Program-made: the position numbers and the translations under genes
Assembly: GCF_902686445.1 (NCBI RefSeq)
Contig: NC_062214.1
Span: 39,813,454-39,877,453 of the forward strand
DNA length: 64,000 nt
Direction: 5' to 3'
DNA from: Sciurus carolinensis
Taxonomy: Eukaryota; Chordata; Mammalia; Rodentia; Sciuridae
Shown here: in pieces, positions 54,936 through 64,000 of the stretch
Layout of the letters: each line of letters begins with the position of its first letter
How positions within the stretch are numbered: the stretch's first letter is position 1
The notes under the pieces: model-generated
Told to the model about the DNA's origin: nothing
What the model saw: only the letters and a program-made list of their open reading frames with translations
Database searches by the model: none

Positions 54936-57779
54936 GTTTCTTTATTTTCTCTTTCTCCATGGCCTCCTCTTAATATTCTGTCCCTTCTTGCCTGTGATCT
55001 TTCTCCTGGATACTTACTTTTCTCTCCATATTGTCACCTACTAAAGGAACATGCATTCAGTCTGCATAGTCATAAAACTGCTAACCAAAGTTTAGGAGAG
55101 AAAGCTGCAGAAACTTAAGAAGCTTTCTTACACAGGCATTTACAATTGTACTTGGTTGGAGCATATACTGTAGAGAAAACATGCTAAGAGATGATTAGCC
55201 TGGTGGTCCAATATGTATTTTCCATTAGAAATTTATAGGGTAGTGTAGTACTCAGACAACTAATGTCATAACTAGTATCTGCACAGAAATTAAATTGAAA
55301 ACCTATGCCACACACTACTTTTTCCCCAACTAAAATAAACCCAGAGCACAGTGCATTGGGCATCTGGTTTTCTAGTAAATAAAACCAGGGTTCGCAGGTA
55401 GAAATTACTGAGTAGTAGGACATCGGCATTCAAGTTTCAATTTGAGGGTAAGTGTCATCTGAGAAAATCTGATTTCTTGCGCTGACAGAGGACCTCTAGA
55501 GCCTCTGCCAAGTGCCCTGCTCTGCCTTTCCCTTGCTCCTCCTCTGTCCTTCCCTTGCTCCTTCTCCCAAGAATTCTATTGCTGGTGGAAGAGAACCCGG
55601 GAGAGTGAAATGACTCAGTATGCTTTTAGGCAACAGGATACTTGGGTTTTGACTCAGGCTGTTCAGAACACCATGATCCTGGCTTCCTTGGCAATTTGGA
55701 GGCACCAGAAATCTGAGATTTGAAGTCGTGAATTCAGTATTGACATGAAAAAATGTCACTTGTGTTGTGCTGAAACAGGCATGCTGATTATGTAACAGCT
55801 TCCAACACATTCCCTGCTGGTGGTGGGTTTTGACTGACATTTTATGGGCCTTATTACTCTTGAAAACAACACTAAAAATGCCATGACAAGCTCAAGATGG
55901 AAATATGAACATGTGATCCTCTCCCTGCTGAACTAGAAAATGACTTTTTGTAATTCTCCCTGGAAGAAAATGGAAAAAATAAAAAATTATTCACAGGATT
56001 CATAATATTGAATCTCTTTTTGTTCCCTGCAGGGTGAGGGGATTCTTAAAACTTAGAGCAACTTAGGATGGTCTATTCTCTACAACCTTTCTTTGGGCTT
56101 CTTAGAACTCATGATCACATGCTAACTTTTGAAGTAGAGAATGAAATACGTAAGACATCAATGGTTTGATAAATATTAAGTTTACAGCAGTGATGAGTTC
56201 TTTCAATTAATTCCTTGGTAGAGGGAGTTCATCATTTTAATAATATAGAGATGGAAATGAAGTAGAAATTCAGATCCCAAGAGTAAACTTTCAGTTGATT
56301 TTTTTCCTCTATACAACAATTTTTCAAAGTGGGATGGAGCTTTTAAATGTCAATGAAATGTAAATGGCATGTTGCATTGGTTTTAATTGACTTGTTGGCT
56401 CTCCTCAAATAAATTAGAATAGCACACACTCAGAATTTCAACCCCTCCAACTTCTAAAATTATATAACCAACATACATCAATTAGACTGCATGCCTACCA
56501 GCATCCCTGGATTCTGAATTCTATCTGCCTTGTTATGTAATTAATAGTTATAATAGCAACAAAAATGGAAATAATAGTTAGATTTATTGAGTTCTTTGTG
56601 TGTGTGTGTGAACACACAGACTGGCTTCCATACCCATTATGCTACACTTTAGTATTATTTTTATAAATCACACTCAACTCAAAATGGAAAGACCCCATGT
56701 TTGGTGTTACTTTTTTCCTAAACCAAATGCTCTCTGCACCCAGAAGAAGTGAAGCAGATATGGGGGAATGGATGCAGAATGAAAAGCTACCTTTTTGAAG
56801 CATTTTGAAGGACAGGTGGTATGAAAATTGTGTTTTGTTAAGTATGGAAGGATATAGAGTTGGAAATCACCTTATGGCTGAGATAGAAAGATCATTTTTC
56901 TGGAAGCACATGTTCAATGTTGGCAAAACTTAAGTTGTTTTTGATAAACCTGTTTTCATGAAGAAATGACTATAAATGGGCAGCAGATGTTTGCTTTTAA
57001 GGGGCCTACTTTTGATTGGTCAGCAAGATAAGAATGCACGTGGTGATGGTTAAGAAGCAGCTGGTATCAATTTAAGAGAATGATGTTTTATCCTCTTCTG
57101 TCTTGACCAGTGTGAGAGCAACAGCATCAATGTTTAAAGATATAGGTGCAATATTCACCATAATATCCAGAAACTGATTGTTTATGGAAATATATCAATA
57201 ACGTTACAGCACAATGAAAAATGCCATTTTTTACAGTTATGTGTTTTGCTGTTTCTTAAAACAATATTACTACAGCTATATTCTAATTGTCACTGGCTTA
57301 GGTATGACTGATTTAATATAATATATTCTAAGAACTTGATTACAGAGGTGATAAATTTTGTCCTGTGTAACATGATGTGTACCTAGAATTTAAAAGAGTC
57401 TCAGTTTTTTCCCTCAACAATATAAAGTAACTGGAAGCATGGTGGTTGCTATCCTATTTAGACAAGTTTTAGCAACTAAAATCTGAAGAGGAAATTATAG
57501 TGAGGTTGAAAACCATGACATATTTTCAGATGGAGAATGTTTATATGAACTATCAAAGGAGATGGATAATGTGTTTTATATTTTTCTTCATTCTCCATTA
57601 TTAACAATTTAAGAAAGCTAATTTGAGTATTTATTATTCATAGGTAGAAAATGTTGAGACCAAGTCCTAAGGAGATCTCTCTTTTGGATAATTGTGGTTT
57701 TAAACCCCATAAGCTGCTATTGATGAAGTTATTTTAGATGCTGCCTTTTGACAATGTATTATGCTCTTCCTTGTCTTTT
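54936..57779. other. Unique sequence, no gene seen
   Basis: No repeat family recognised except a short (GT)n at 56598-56610. The 114-codon minus-strand frame at 55496-55840 shows no domain. A candidate regulatory block at 56990-57260 is reported in the findings. Confidence 0.35.
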
Positions 57780-58024
57780 TTATTTTAATTTTGAATTATG
57801 TCATGCAGTACAATACATTAATCTTAAGTGTATGTACGTGGTTAACCACCTCTGATTAAGAAATACAACATTTTCAACATCCCAGAAAAGCCCCTCCATC
57901 ACCTATCTCATTCTGTCTCTTCCTCCTGTACAAGCAACTGATATTTTGGGCTCTGTCACCATTCATTAGTTTTTCCTGTTCTTGAACTTCATATAAATGG
58001 ACTCATACTGTATGTTCTCGTTTT
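57780..58024 (-). mobile_element. Old L1 fragment, antisense, segment 1
   Basis: Plus strand: 'gtggttaaccacctctgattaagaaatacaac', 'cacctatctcattctgtctcttcctcctgtac', 'catataaatggactcatactgtatgttctcg'. These match the complement of an old L1 3' region. It continues at 58444 beyond the LTR. Confidence 0.65.
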
Positions 58025-58448
58025 TGGAAAAACCCAGTGCTGTTGTATGAGAATTGGCTGACAAAGATGGACGAGAAAGAGGCACACAGACTAAGGATTG
58101 CACAAAGTGCAATTTATCAGGGACTTAAGGACAGAATTCTGTCTTGGGCTGCAGCCACACAGAAGGATTCCTGTGCCCCAAGACAGAAGAAATGAATTTA
58201 TATGCTAAGCTGGACAAGGGTAGATTGCATCTAATTTTAATGTACCTGGCCTTTCCCAAAGTATTTACATGTTAAATGTCAGTTTATAAACAGTCTGGAC
58301 ATCAGTGGCTTGCACAACTCTCTTGACGATCTTAATGACTTCATTCTATAGGGTTTGAGATGCATGCCAGGTCACCTGGCAGGCAGAGTGATGGCAATGA
58401 CCAATATGACTGTAGTCACGTCAAGTTGGATCCCTAAAGTTCACTTTT
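58020..58448 (-). mobile_element. Probable solo LTR inserted in the old L1
   Basis: A 419-bp insert (58025-58443) breaks the L1 match. On the minus strand it begins TGAACTTTAGGG and ends TTTTTCCA, as LTR ends (TG...CA) require. The flanks GTTTT (58020-58024) and CTTTT (58444-58448) could be a target duplication with one mismatch. Near the minus-strand 3' end lies 'gtgtgcctctttctcgtcc', as seen near many LTR ends. The family is unknown. Confidence 0.55.
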
Positions 58449-58595
58449 GCATCTGGGCTCTTTTGTTCGACAAAACATTTTTTATTCATCTGAATTGTTG
58501 AATATAGAAGGAATTTATTTTCTTTTTATTACTGTATAGTATTACATTTTATGTAGATAGCAATATTTACTCATTCCTGAGATGGGTATTCAAGT
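58444..58595 (-). mobile_element. Old L1 fragment, antisense, segment 2
   Basis: 'catctgggctcttttgttcgac...attcatctgaattgttgaatatag...ttattactgtatagtattacattttatgtag...actcattcctgagatgggtattcaa' is the classic antisense L1 3' end. Confidence 0.75.
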
Positions 58596-58699
58596 TGTGT
58601 GTGTGTGTGTGTTTTCCATTTTGATTTTGTAATACTGGGGATTGAAACCAGGGCCTTGCACATAAGCTACCCTCTACTGAGCTACACCCCCAGTCCTAT

Positions 58700-58704
<5 letters not shown>
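58588..58704 (-). mobile_element. ID SINE with (CA)n tail, copy 1
   Basis: Reverse ID body (58620-58697: 'aatactggggattgaaaccagggcc...ctctactgagctacacccccagtcc'). On the minus strand its tail becomes a (CA)n run (58596-58612) before the flank. ATTCAAG(T) at 58588-58595 and ATTCAAT at 58698-58704 look like a target duplication with one difference. Confidence 0.85.
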
Positions 58705-58739
<35 letters not shown>

Positions 58740-58823
58740 GCGGTGCTGGGGATTGAAACCAGGGCCTTATGCTTGCAAGGCAAGCACTCTACCAACTGAG
58801 CTATATCCACAGCCCTCAATGTG
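58700..58823 (-). mobile_element. ID SINE with (CA)n tail, copy 2
   Basis: Reverse ID body (58737-58815: 'gcggtgctggggattgaaaccagggcc...gcaagcactctaccaactgagctatatcc'). Its minus-strand tail is a (CA)n run (58704-58736). TCAATGTG at 58700-58707 and 58816-58823 is the target duplication. It sits directly against copy 1. Confidence 0.88.
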
Positions 58824-59018
58824 GTTTTAATTTTAATTTTCTATCATTCATTTGGATCTCCTCTTTTGCAAGTGCTTTTTCAAATCTTTTGCTTATTTTA
58901 AAATCAAATTGATTTTTTCCCCTCTGATTTCTGATAGTTCTTTTTGTACTTCGGATGTGAATCCATTGTGAGCTATGAACTGTGAATATCATCCCTCAGT
59001 CTGTCTTGCCACTTCACT
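58824..59018 (-). mobile_element. Old L1 fragment, antisense, segment 3
   Basis: 'ggttttaattttaattttct...ggatctcctcttttgcaagtgc...caaatcttttgcttattttaaaatcaaattg...gttctttttgtacttcggatgtgaatcc' is the complement of the ORF2 C-terminal half. It continues after the next LTR. Confidence 0.75.
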
Positions 59019-59636
59019 CTTAATTGTCGTGACCCGTGTGACCAAACTCTTGGTTTGACGAGGGGCAAGAGGTGATTGGAAAATAAAGATTCACAGACAC
59101 AGATCTTGAAGATGAAGCTGGGATCAGGTGGAGCTCTGCTCTCTGATGGAGATATAGATCTAAAGAGTTATGCCAGCAATCTTTATTTATATATGTGTCA
59201 TTATCCGGTTAAAGATTATGCCACCATTATTCTTTGTATTCAGGAAAGTTACAGAAACTAGGACATCTATGTAGCTTTTCCACAGTTGCAATCCACAGTT
59301 GCAAAGTGCTATGTTAGGAGCTTTGTGTAGCTCTCAAGAAAGTTCATTGTTTAAAGTTACTGTAAGGCAGGCAGGTAGAGCTGGTGAAACATTGTGGTTG
59401 TCTAGCATAAGAATTCCTTCCTTCCCAGGACCTGTGTGCCTGAGATCAAAGTCAGAGCTGATAGGACTCTTGCAGAGAGCCTCCTCATGCAAGGTATTGC
59501 CACAGCAGCTAAGCATCCTGTGCCCTTGCACAGAAACATTCCCAGGCACTGAGCATGCCACAGCCATGCGGTCATCAGAGACCCCCAATCTCAGTCACTG
59601 CTCTCCCATCCTCTGTCACTGGTCTCCACACTTAAT
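59019..59636 (-). mobile_element. Solo LTR, class II-like, 6-bp target duplication
   Basis: A 606-bp LTR (59025-59630), reverse-oriented. On the minus strand it begins TGTGGAGACCAGTGACAG and ends CGGGTCACGACA. It is flanked by the perfect 6-bp repeat CTTAAT at 59019-59024 and 59631-59636, and the host L1 resumes immediately after. TATATAAATAAAG (59193-59181, minus) carries TATA- and AATAAA-like signals. The last 80 bases ('aatcacctcttgcccctcgtcaaaccaagag' on the minus strand) resemble R/U5 ends of rodent class II LTRs. The open frames at 59299-59679 (126 codons) and 59334-59588 lie on opposite strands inside the LTR and are not host genes. Confidence 0.85.
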
Positions 59637-59880
59637 GTCAACTTTTGATGAGCAGAACTTCTTTGTAAGTTGGAATTAAATAGAATTTTATTTTTAGTGA
59701 TTAGAGATTGTTGTGACCTGCTTAAGAAAACTGCCTCTCATTTTTTTTTCCTTATTCGTTCAATTCTATTCTATGCTTGTGCTTTTGAGTTCTGTGTGAG
59801 AAGTCTATTTTGCATTTTGTTTTCTTAAGCAAAATGTTTTGAACAAAACTTGGTTTCGCTAATGACTCAAATTTCTCATT
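59637..59880 (-). mobile_element. Old L1 fragment, antisense, segment 4
   Basis: 'gtcaacttttgatgagcagaacttctttgtaagttgg' matches the complement of the ORF2 region next to segment 3 ('tgtcttttgatgaacagaagttc...'). Similarity becomes weak past about 59800. Confidence 0.6.
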
Positions 59881-59883
59881 ATT

Positions 59884-59988
59884 AGTGTATGTGTGTGTGC
59901 ATATGTACACATATAAAATATATAAATTCATATATTTTACAAGTGTATGTATACACACATAAAGTGTATATGTATGTATGTATTTATT
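59884..59988 (+). repeat. Alternating purine-pyrimidine tract (TG/TA/CA-rich)
   Basis: Runs of GTGTGTG, ATATAT, GTATGTATACACACA and (TATG)n. It lies at the tail end of the adjacent MEN SINE and may partly derive from that tail. Confidence 0.8.
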
Positions 59989-60172
59989 TTGTTTTTTTGT
60001 TTGGCCATGCTTGGGATTAAGCTCAGGGGCATTCTACCATTGAGCTATATTCCCAGCTCCTTTATATTTTTATTTTGAAACAGTCTCACTAATTTGCCTC
60101 AAATTTATGATCCTCCTGCCTCAGCCTACAAAGTTGCTGGGTTTTCAGGCATGTGCCCATGTGCCCAACTTC
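59989..60172 (-). mobile_element. MEN/B1-dID composite SINE
   Basis: Reverse-oriented. ID half: 'catgcttgggattaagctcaggggcattctaccattgagctatattcccagctcc'. B1 half: 'ttttgaaacagtctcactaatttgcctcaaatttatgatcctcctgcctcagcc...ggcatgtgcccatgtgccc'. Confidence 0.87.
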
Positions 60173-60440
60173 ATTATTAATCACTAATACACAGGATTGT
60201 TATAAGGATTAGGATTGTTACAAGGATTAGGTTAATACTTATGAAAATTTTTGATACAAAGAAGTTATTGTTATGGTATAAATCTAGCACTGTGATACTC
60301 CATAGTATTATTAGGAAGTATCTGTTATGCTCAGTGGTTATTGTGCACTATAAGTTACAAGTTGTTGTATCTCTTCTGGACTGGTCAGGTAAGGTATTTG
60401 CCATACATGATTGCAATTGTAAGATTTCTTTGTTTATAAA
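60173..60440. other. Unique AT-rich sequence, no gene seen
   Basis: Contains a short direct repeat ('acaggattgttataaggattaggattgttacaaggattagg', 60190-60232). No gene recognised. Confidence 0.4.
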
Positions 60441-60571
60441 AAGTTTTAAATTTTGGCTGGGGATATAGCTCAGTTGGTAGGGTGCTTACCTTCCATGGAC
60501 AAGGCGCTGGGTTCAACTCCCAGCACCACAAAAAAAAAAAAAAAAAGAAAAGAAAAGAGAAAGCTTTAAAT
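60441..60571 (+). mobile_element. Young ID SINE with intact Pol III boxes
   Basis: The best-preserved ID in the window. Body 60455-60529 with A box TAGCTCAGTTGG (60466-60477) and B box GGTTCAACTCC (60510-60520), followed by an A-rich tail (60530-60563). It is flanked by AAGTTTTAAAT (60441-60451) and AAGCTTTAAAT (60561-60571), a target duplication with one mismatch. It resembles tRNA-Ala but lacks a full cloverleaf, so it is a SINE and not a tRNA gene. Confidence 0.95.
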
Positions 60572-60829
60572 GTCTATGTTTATAGTAAAAACCTATTAGC
60601 TAATAATAAATATTAATTTCTAAATAACACTTGAAATTTCTATCCAAAAGCATTCCTCATCTTTTTAAAAGTACATTGATGTAGTGAAGTAAAATTAAAC
60701 AAACGATACTCCCTTCAAATACATGTGTGATCATTTAATTACTATGCCAGAATATACTAAAGTTCTCAGCTTTATGTAGTCCTTTTTCTGTTTTTCATTC
60801 AATCTGCTGAGTTGATATATGTGTTAGAT

Positions 60830-60995
60830 CAACCATTCTCAGTATTAATTGTTTATTAAAATCACCTGGGGGGATCATAAAAAATAAGGATGTTCACCTA
60901 TTAAGCCAGGGCATTCTCTAAATTATCGGTGCTGGGTTGGTACCCAGGCTTTAGTATATTTTAAAAGCCCCCAAAAGGATTCCAGTGTTCAAGCT
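60830..60995 (+). repeat. hAT-Charlie (MER5-related) DNA transposon remnant
   Basis: 'aaccattctcagtattaattgtttattaaaatcacctggggggatcataaaa' to 'ctttagtatattttaaaagcccccaaaaggattccagtg' shows MER5/Charlie-type ends. Subfamily uncertain. Confidence 0.6.
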
Positions 60996-60999
60996 GGAC

Positions 61000-61200
61000 A
61001 GTGATTCTCCTCACCATTGGCTTAGGGCATGCAACTTGAACTTTAGCACACTTCAGAATTGCCTGAAGGGCTTGTTAATACACAGATTTACTGGCTCCAC
61101 TCCCAGAGTTTCCAATTCAGAAAGTCTAGACAGGCCCAAGACTGCAGTACTAGGAAGTTCTCAGAAGATGTTGATGCTGCTGGTTGAGAACTACTGGATT
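61000..61200 (+). repeat. MER5A hAT DNA transposon remnant
   Basis: Nearly complete: 'aactttagcacacttcagaattgcctgaagggcttgttaatacacagatttactggctccactcccagagtttc' through 'gttgatgctgctggttgagaactactgg', ending with the terminal inverted repeat. Confidence 0.82.
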
Positions 61201-62749
61201 AGATACAGGGGACATTCCTGTCACATGACTAACCTGCTAGTCATTTTCATCCAGCTACTACTAGTGTTGGTGTTCATATCCAATTTTGGATTGTTTCACT
61301 CTACTAAACTATTTTTTCCCTTCCTTAGAGCTTGAGAATTGGCTGTGTTACTTGGTCATTTTTGAAAAGAATATATTATCTCCTTCAATAAAAACTGTGG
61401 AATAACTTTTGCTGGGAGATCTGTGATGCCAAAGAGTAAAAATATATTGAAAGAGGATTTGAGAATGAAACCTTGAAGCAAATAAAGATCATCTTATAAC
61501 TGTTCATTCAGCCAGAAAATCTGGTTGTAAAATTATAGCACATATCTCCAGTTAAAATCATAACGATAAAATGTCATAGGAATTAAAAAGAATCTGCACC
61601 CAAGCATCAAGGTATTGATCATAGTAGTATCTGGATATTTGGGGTGATCAATGATTTAATGGCCTTCTTTTTGTTTTACACACACACATACACACACACA
61701 CACACACACACAACTATTTTTTTTTCCATTGCAAACTTTTGAATGAAATAAAACAATTTAAAAACTAATGCAAAAATACACTAATTCAGAAGAGATCAGT
61801 GAAACTAAATTTATCAACCACCATTCCAAGCGTAAAAGGGATCTCAGAAGAAAAATAAGACATTTGCAAACATAGGGACTCATATACCTCTTCAGTAGAC
61901 AGGAACCCACAGTTTATTTATTTATTTTTTGTGTGTGTGACTTTAACCAAAGTATTGAGTCTCCATGTAGTAGTAAGAAAACATATAAAGACATGAATGA
62001 TCATTGACTGTGTGGGACAATTTCTTAGTATGTTAGTGACTTTGATTTTTTTTTCCTCCTAAAGAAAACTTGAAAGAATTTGGCCTATTAAGCTGCTTTT
62101 AACTTGAATCTACACTTTTTAGTTTTGAAGTCTTAAAGAGTTTGTTCACTTATGTTAGATTCAATTGGATAAGGCTCAGTTTCTTTCAGTTTGGGTGATG
62201 GACCCTTCAAGAATAAAATGATACTTTATTCATTTACTGGAATCATAGAAATGTTTTAAACATACATGAATAATGATTCTGTAAGTAGCCATTAATGTTA
62301 AGATCTCAAAAAAATAGGAAGAGTCCATTTATAAATTATATCTGCTCAGTGGTTGACATGTGATCCTCTTTTATCGTTATCATCAATAGTAACCACATCA
62401 TTGTCATCACAACATATGCATATATCATTAATAAACAGTCAGCCTAAAGGCAAAATATATGTCAAGTCAAAATTAACCTTGACAATCCCTTATGAGGCTC
62501 TATTTTGGAGACTGACAGTTCTTTTAAGGTCAACAGAGTCATTTCTTTCTCCCAGTAATGGAGGGATGACTGTTTTCCCAGTTGATCACCAGTAACTGGT
62601 TAAAGTAACTGGTTTGTATTCATAGCCATGTTATATGAAAAACCAGTGTCTTCGAATATTTTAGATCACTGTCACTACAGCATGAGACATGGGGATGAAA
62701 TACCATGAAAAGTACATGGAAATGCAATGCCACCAGAAGAATTAATCCA
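61201..62749. other. Unique AT-rich sequence with a (CA)n run
   Basis: (CA)n at 61678-61712 and a TTTA-rich patch near 61915-61930. No gene or family recognised. The 80-codon frame at 62353-62595 has no domain. Confidence 0.45.
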
Positions 62750-63360
62750 GATCTCTCAGCTCAGAGTGGCAGGTCCAATTGATATTAATATGTTAAGAGC
62801 GCAATAATAGCCCTGAATCACTCTTTTTTTCTTTCTCCTCCCAAGTATCTACTGCCATCTAATAAACCACCCCAGAACCTAGGGGTTTAAGATGAATTAT
62901 CATGATGTCTCACCATTCTGCTGGTTGAATGGACTCAGTGAAGCAGTTCTCAGTTTATGCAATTGTAGTTAGATGGCTGCAGGGGCTGGAGTCATCTGAA
63001 GGCCCAGCTGGGTTGGATATATATTTTCAATCACAAATCTGAAATAGCTTTCTCCACAGTCTCTTCATGTGAGTAGCTCAGGCTTCCTGACAGGAAGTGA
63101 TAGTAGGACTTATTATGTGACTTCTGGGTTTGTCTAGTGTAAATATTCTGAGGAGCACGATGTAGAAACTGATGTATATTCAAGGGATATAGTAGAACTG
63201 TCATAGCATCCTCTCCACAGAATTCTATTGGTGAAAGCAGTCCCAAGTCCCACTCAGATTCAAGACAGTGGAGAAACAGAATTTTTCTCTTGATCTGCAA
63301 AGAGCAAGGTCACGTTGCAGAAGCTTACCTGTGCCAGGATGATTGTTGGAGCCATCTTTG
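62750..63360 (-). repeat. Old unclassified mammalian repeat
   Basis: 'aagtatctactgccatctaataaaccaccccagaacctaggggtttaagatgaattatcatgatgtctcaccattctgctggttg' and 'ccacagaattctattggtgaaagcagtcccaagtcccactcagattcaag' match a widespread old repeat I recall but cannot name with certainty (LTR or DNA type). The two minus-strand 89-codon frames at 63031-63529 overlap and are not convincing. Confidence 0.45.
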
Positions 63361-63509
63361 GAAAATAAAATCTGCAGTACCCTTTTCTGGTCTCCTTTCT
63401 CCCACTTCCTTTCTCCTGACTAATCCCTTCTTTCCTGCCTAGGCATAGGAAGCATAGGGCCAAATCTGTGTAAGGTAATATCAATACCGGAAAAAAATTC
63501 TGTTTTGAA

Positions 63510-63722
63510 ATATAGTTAACTGTTGTCAACCCTGGTTATCCTACTGTGCTACAGAACATTGAAAGTCATTCCTCCTATCCAATTACTTGAGAGCCATTCT
63601 ATCTCTGTCCCTATTTTACCTCTGTAGCCCTTTTAAGTTCTGGTAACATTGTTCTACTCCCTACTTCTATGAGGTCAACTTTTTAACTTCATATAGGTGA
63701 GTACATATGGTATTTGTAAAAA
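63510..63722 (-). mobile_element. Old L1 3' fragment, antisense
   Basis: 'ctactgtgctacagaacattgaaagtcattcctcctatcc' and 'tctactccctacttctatgaggtcaactttttaacttcatataggtgagtacatatggtatttgt' are the complement of an old L1M-type 3' end. Confidence 0.7.
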
Positions 63723-64000
63723 AACTATGAAAGTCTGTGAAAATAACAGAATTGTGTGAAAATTTCTTGTCTTTGCCCATGAAAGAAGAAGACAAAAAAC
63801 CAATGTTCTATTGGACAGTTAGTTACCATGGCTTCTCTGTAAGTGAGATAGTACCAGATATTCTGGGAGTGACATACATGAAAAGCACAATTCTGCCTTC
63901 AAGGAACTTAAATTTAGTGGAGGTAAAGTAGACCATTTTATAATTAAAATAGAACATAAATTATCAGTCAATTTCCTGAGGTAAGATGCCAGTGAATGAG
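63723..64000. other. Window end, no gene seen
   Basis: 'accagatattctgggagtgacatac...aattctgccttcaaggaacttaaatttagtggagg' resembles the old repeat also seen near 27.0 kb. The 64-codon frame at 63737-63931 lies inside it. Confidence 0.35.

Noticed and set aside
59299..59679. 126-codon plus-strand frame
   Set aside because: It lies antisense within the 606-bp LTR and crosses its boundary; no domain recognised.
60441..60571. Possible tRNA-Ala gene
   Set aside because: A and B boxes are good, but the 3' half does not fold as a tRNA acceptor/T arm, an A-rich tail follows and target duplications flank it; it is an ID SINE.
1..64000. CRISPR arrays, bacterial-type operons, riboswitches or prophage
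   Set aside because: Repeat content, AT-rich unique sequence, SINEs, LINEs and LTRs show mammalian nuclear DNA; no direct-repeat/spacer array or operon structure is present.

Overview
The window is mammalian nuclear DNA, most probably from a squirrel-family (sciurid) rodent. Three things point there: many tRNA-Ala-like ID SINEs; composite B1+ID SINEs of the MEN/B1-dID type, known from sciurids and a few related rodent families; and a nearly full-length rodent-type LINE-1 carrying two promoter monomers. MIR, L2, MER5/hAT and MaLR remnants are the usual eutherian background. The composition is AT-rich and CpG-poor, and CpG concentrates in young elements such as the L1 5' end and the solo LTR near 53.8 kb.

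I found no convincing host exon, RNA gene or CpG-island promoter. The longest reading frames belong to the LINE-1. Nearly all others are under about 130 codons, lie in repeats or low-complexity tracts, and resemble no family I recognise. The window is best read as an intergenic or large-intron stretch.

Layout. 1-13 kb: mostly unique AT-rich sequence with MIR, ID and MEN insertions, a small GC-richer block near 5.5 kb and an enhancer-like block near 9.2 kb. 13-14.7 kb: an L2-like LINE split by an MLT1-type LTR. 16.6-25.9 kb: ID/MEN SINEs, MaLR LTRs, a GA microsatellite and an ERVL-type LTR. 27.0-27.9 kb: an old repeat split by an antisense L1 fragment. 28.7-28.9 kb: a G-rich tract. 31.6-37.9 kb: the LINE-1, with an 11-bp target-site duplication, two 5' monomers, broken ORF1 and ORF2, a 3' UTR with telomere-like motifs and an interrupted A tail. 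38.9-43.1 kb: two more MaLR LTRs and a GT/CA palindrome. 45-50 kb: unique sequence with several enhancer-like blocks and a MEN copy with a 23-bp internal duplication. 53.7-54.0 kb: a GC-rich solo LTR with perfect 6-bp target duplications. 57.8-59.9 kb: a nested locus where an old antisense L1 is interrupted by two solo LTRs and two ID elements with (CA)n tails. 60-64 kb: a young ID, two MER5-type DNA transposon remnants and a terminal old L1 fragment.

No gene pathway can be reconstructed. The biology visible here is retrotransposition: L1 is the likely source of the machinery that mobilised the ID and MEN SINEs, and several SINEs carry the target-site duplications expected of that process. 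I did not find a previously undescribed functional system. The strongest leads are the promoter and coding architecture of the sciurid L1, the two LTRs with intact target duplications, and a few candidate conserved non-coding blocks. All family names are from memory of consensus sequences, not from a database search.
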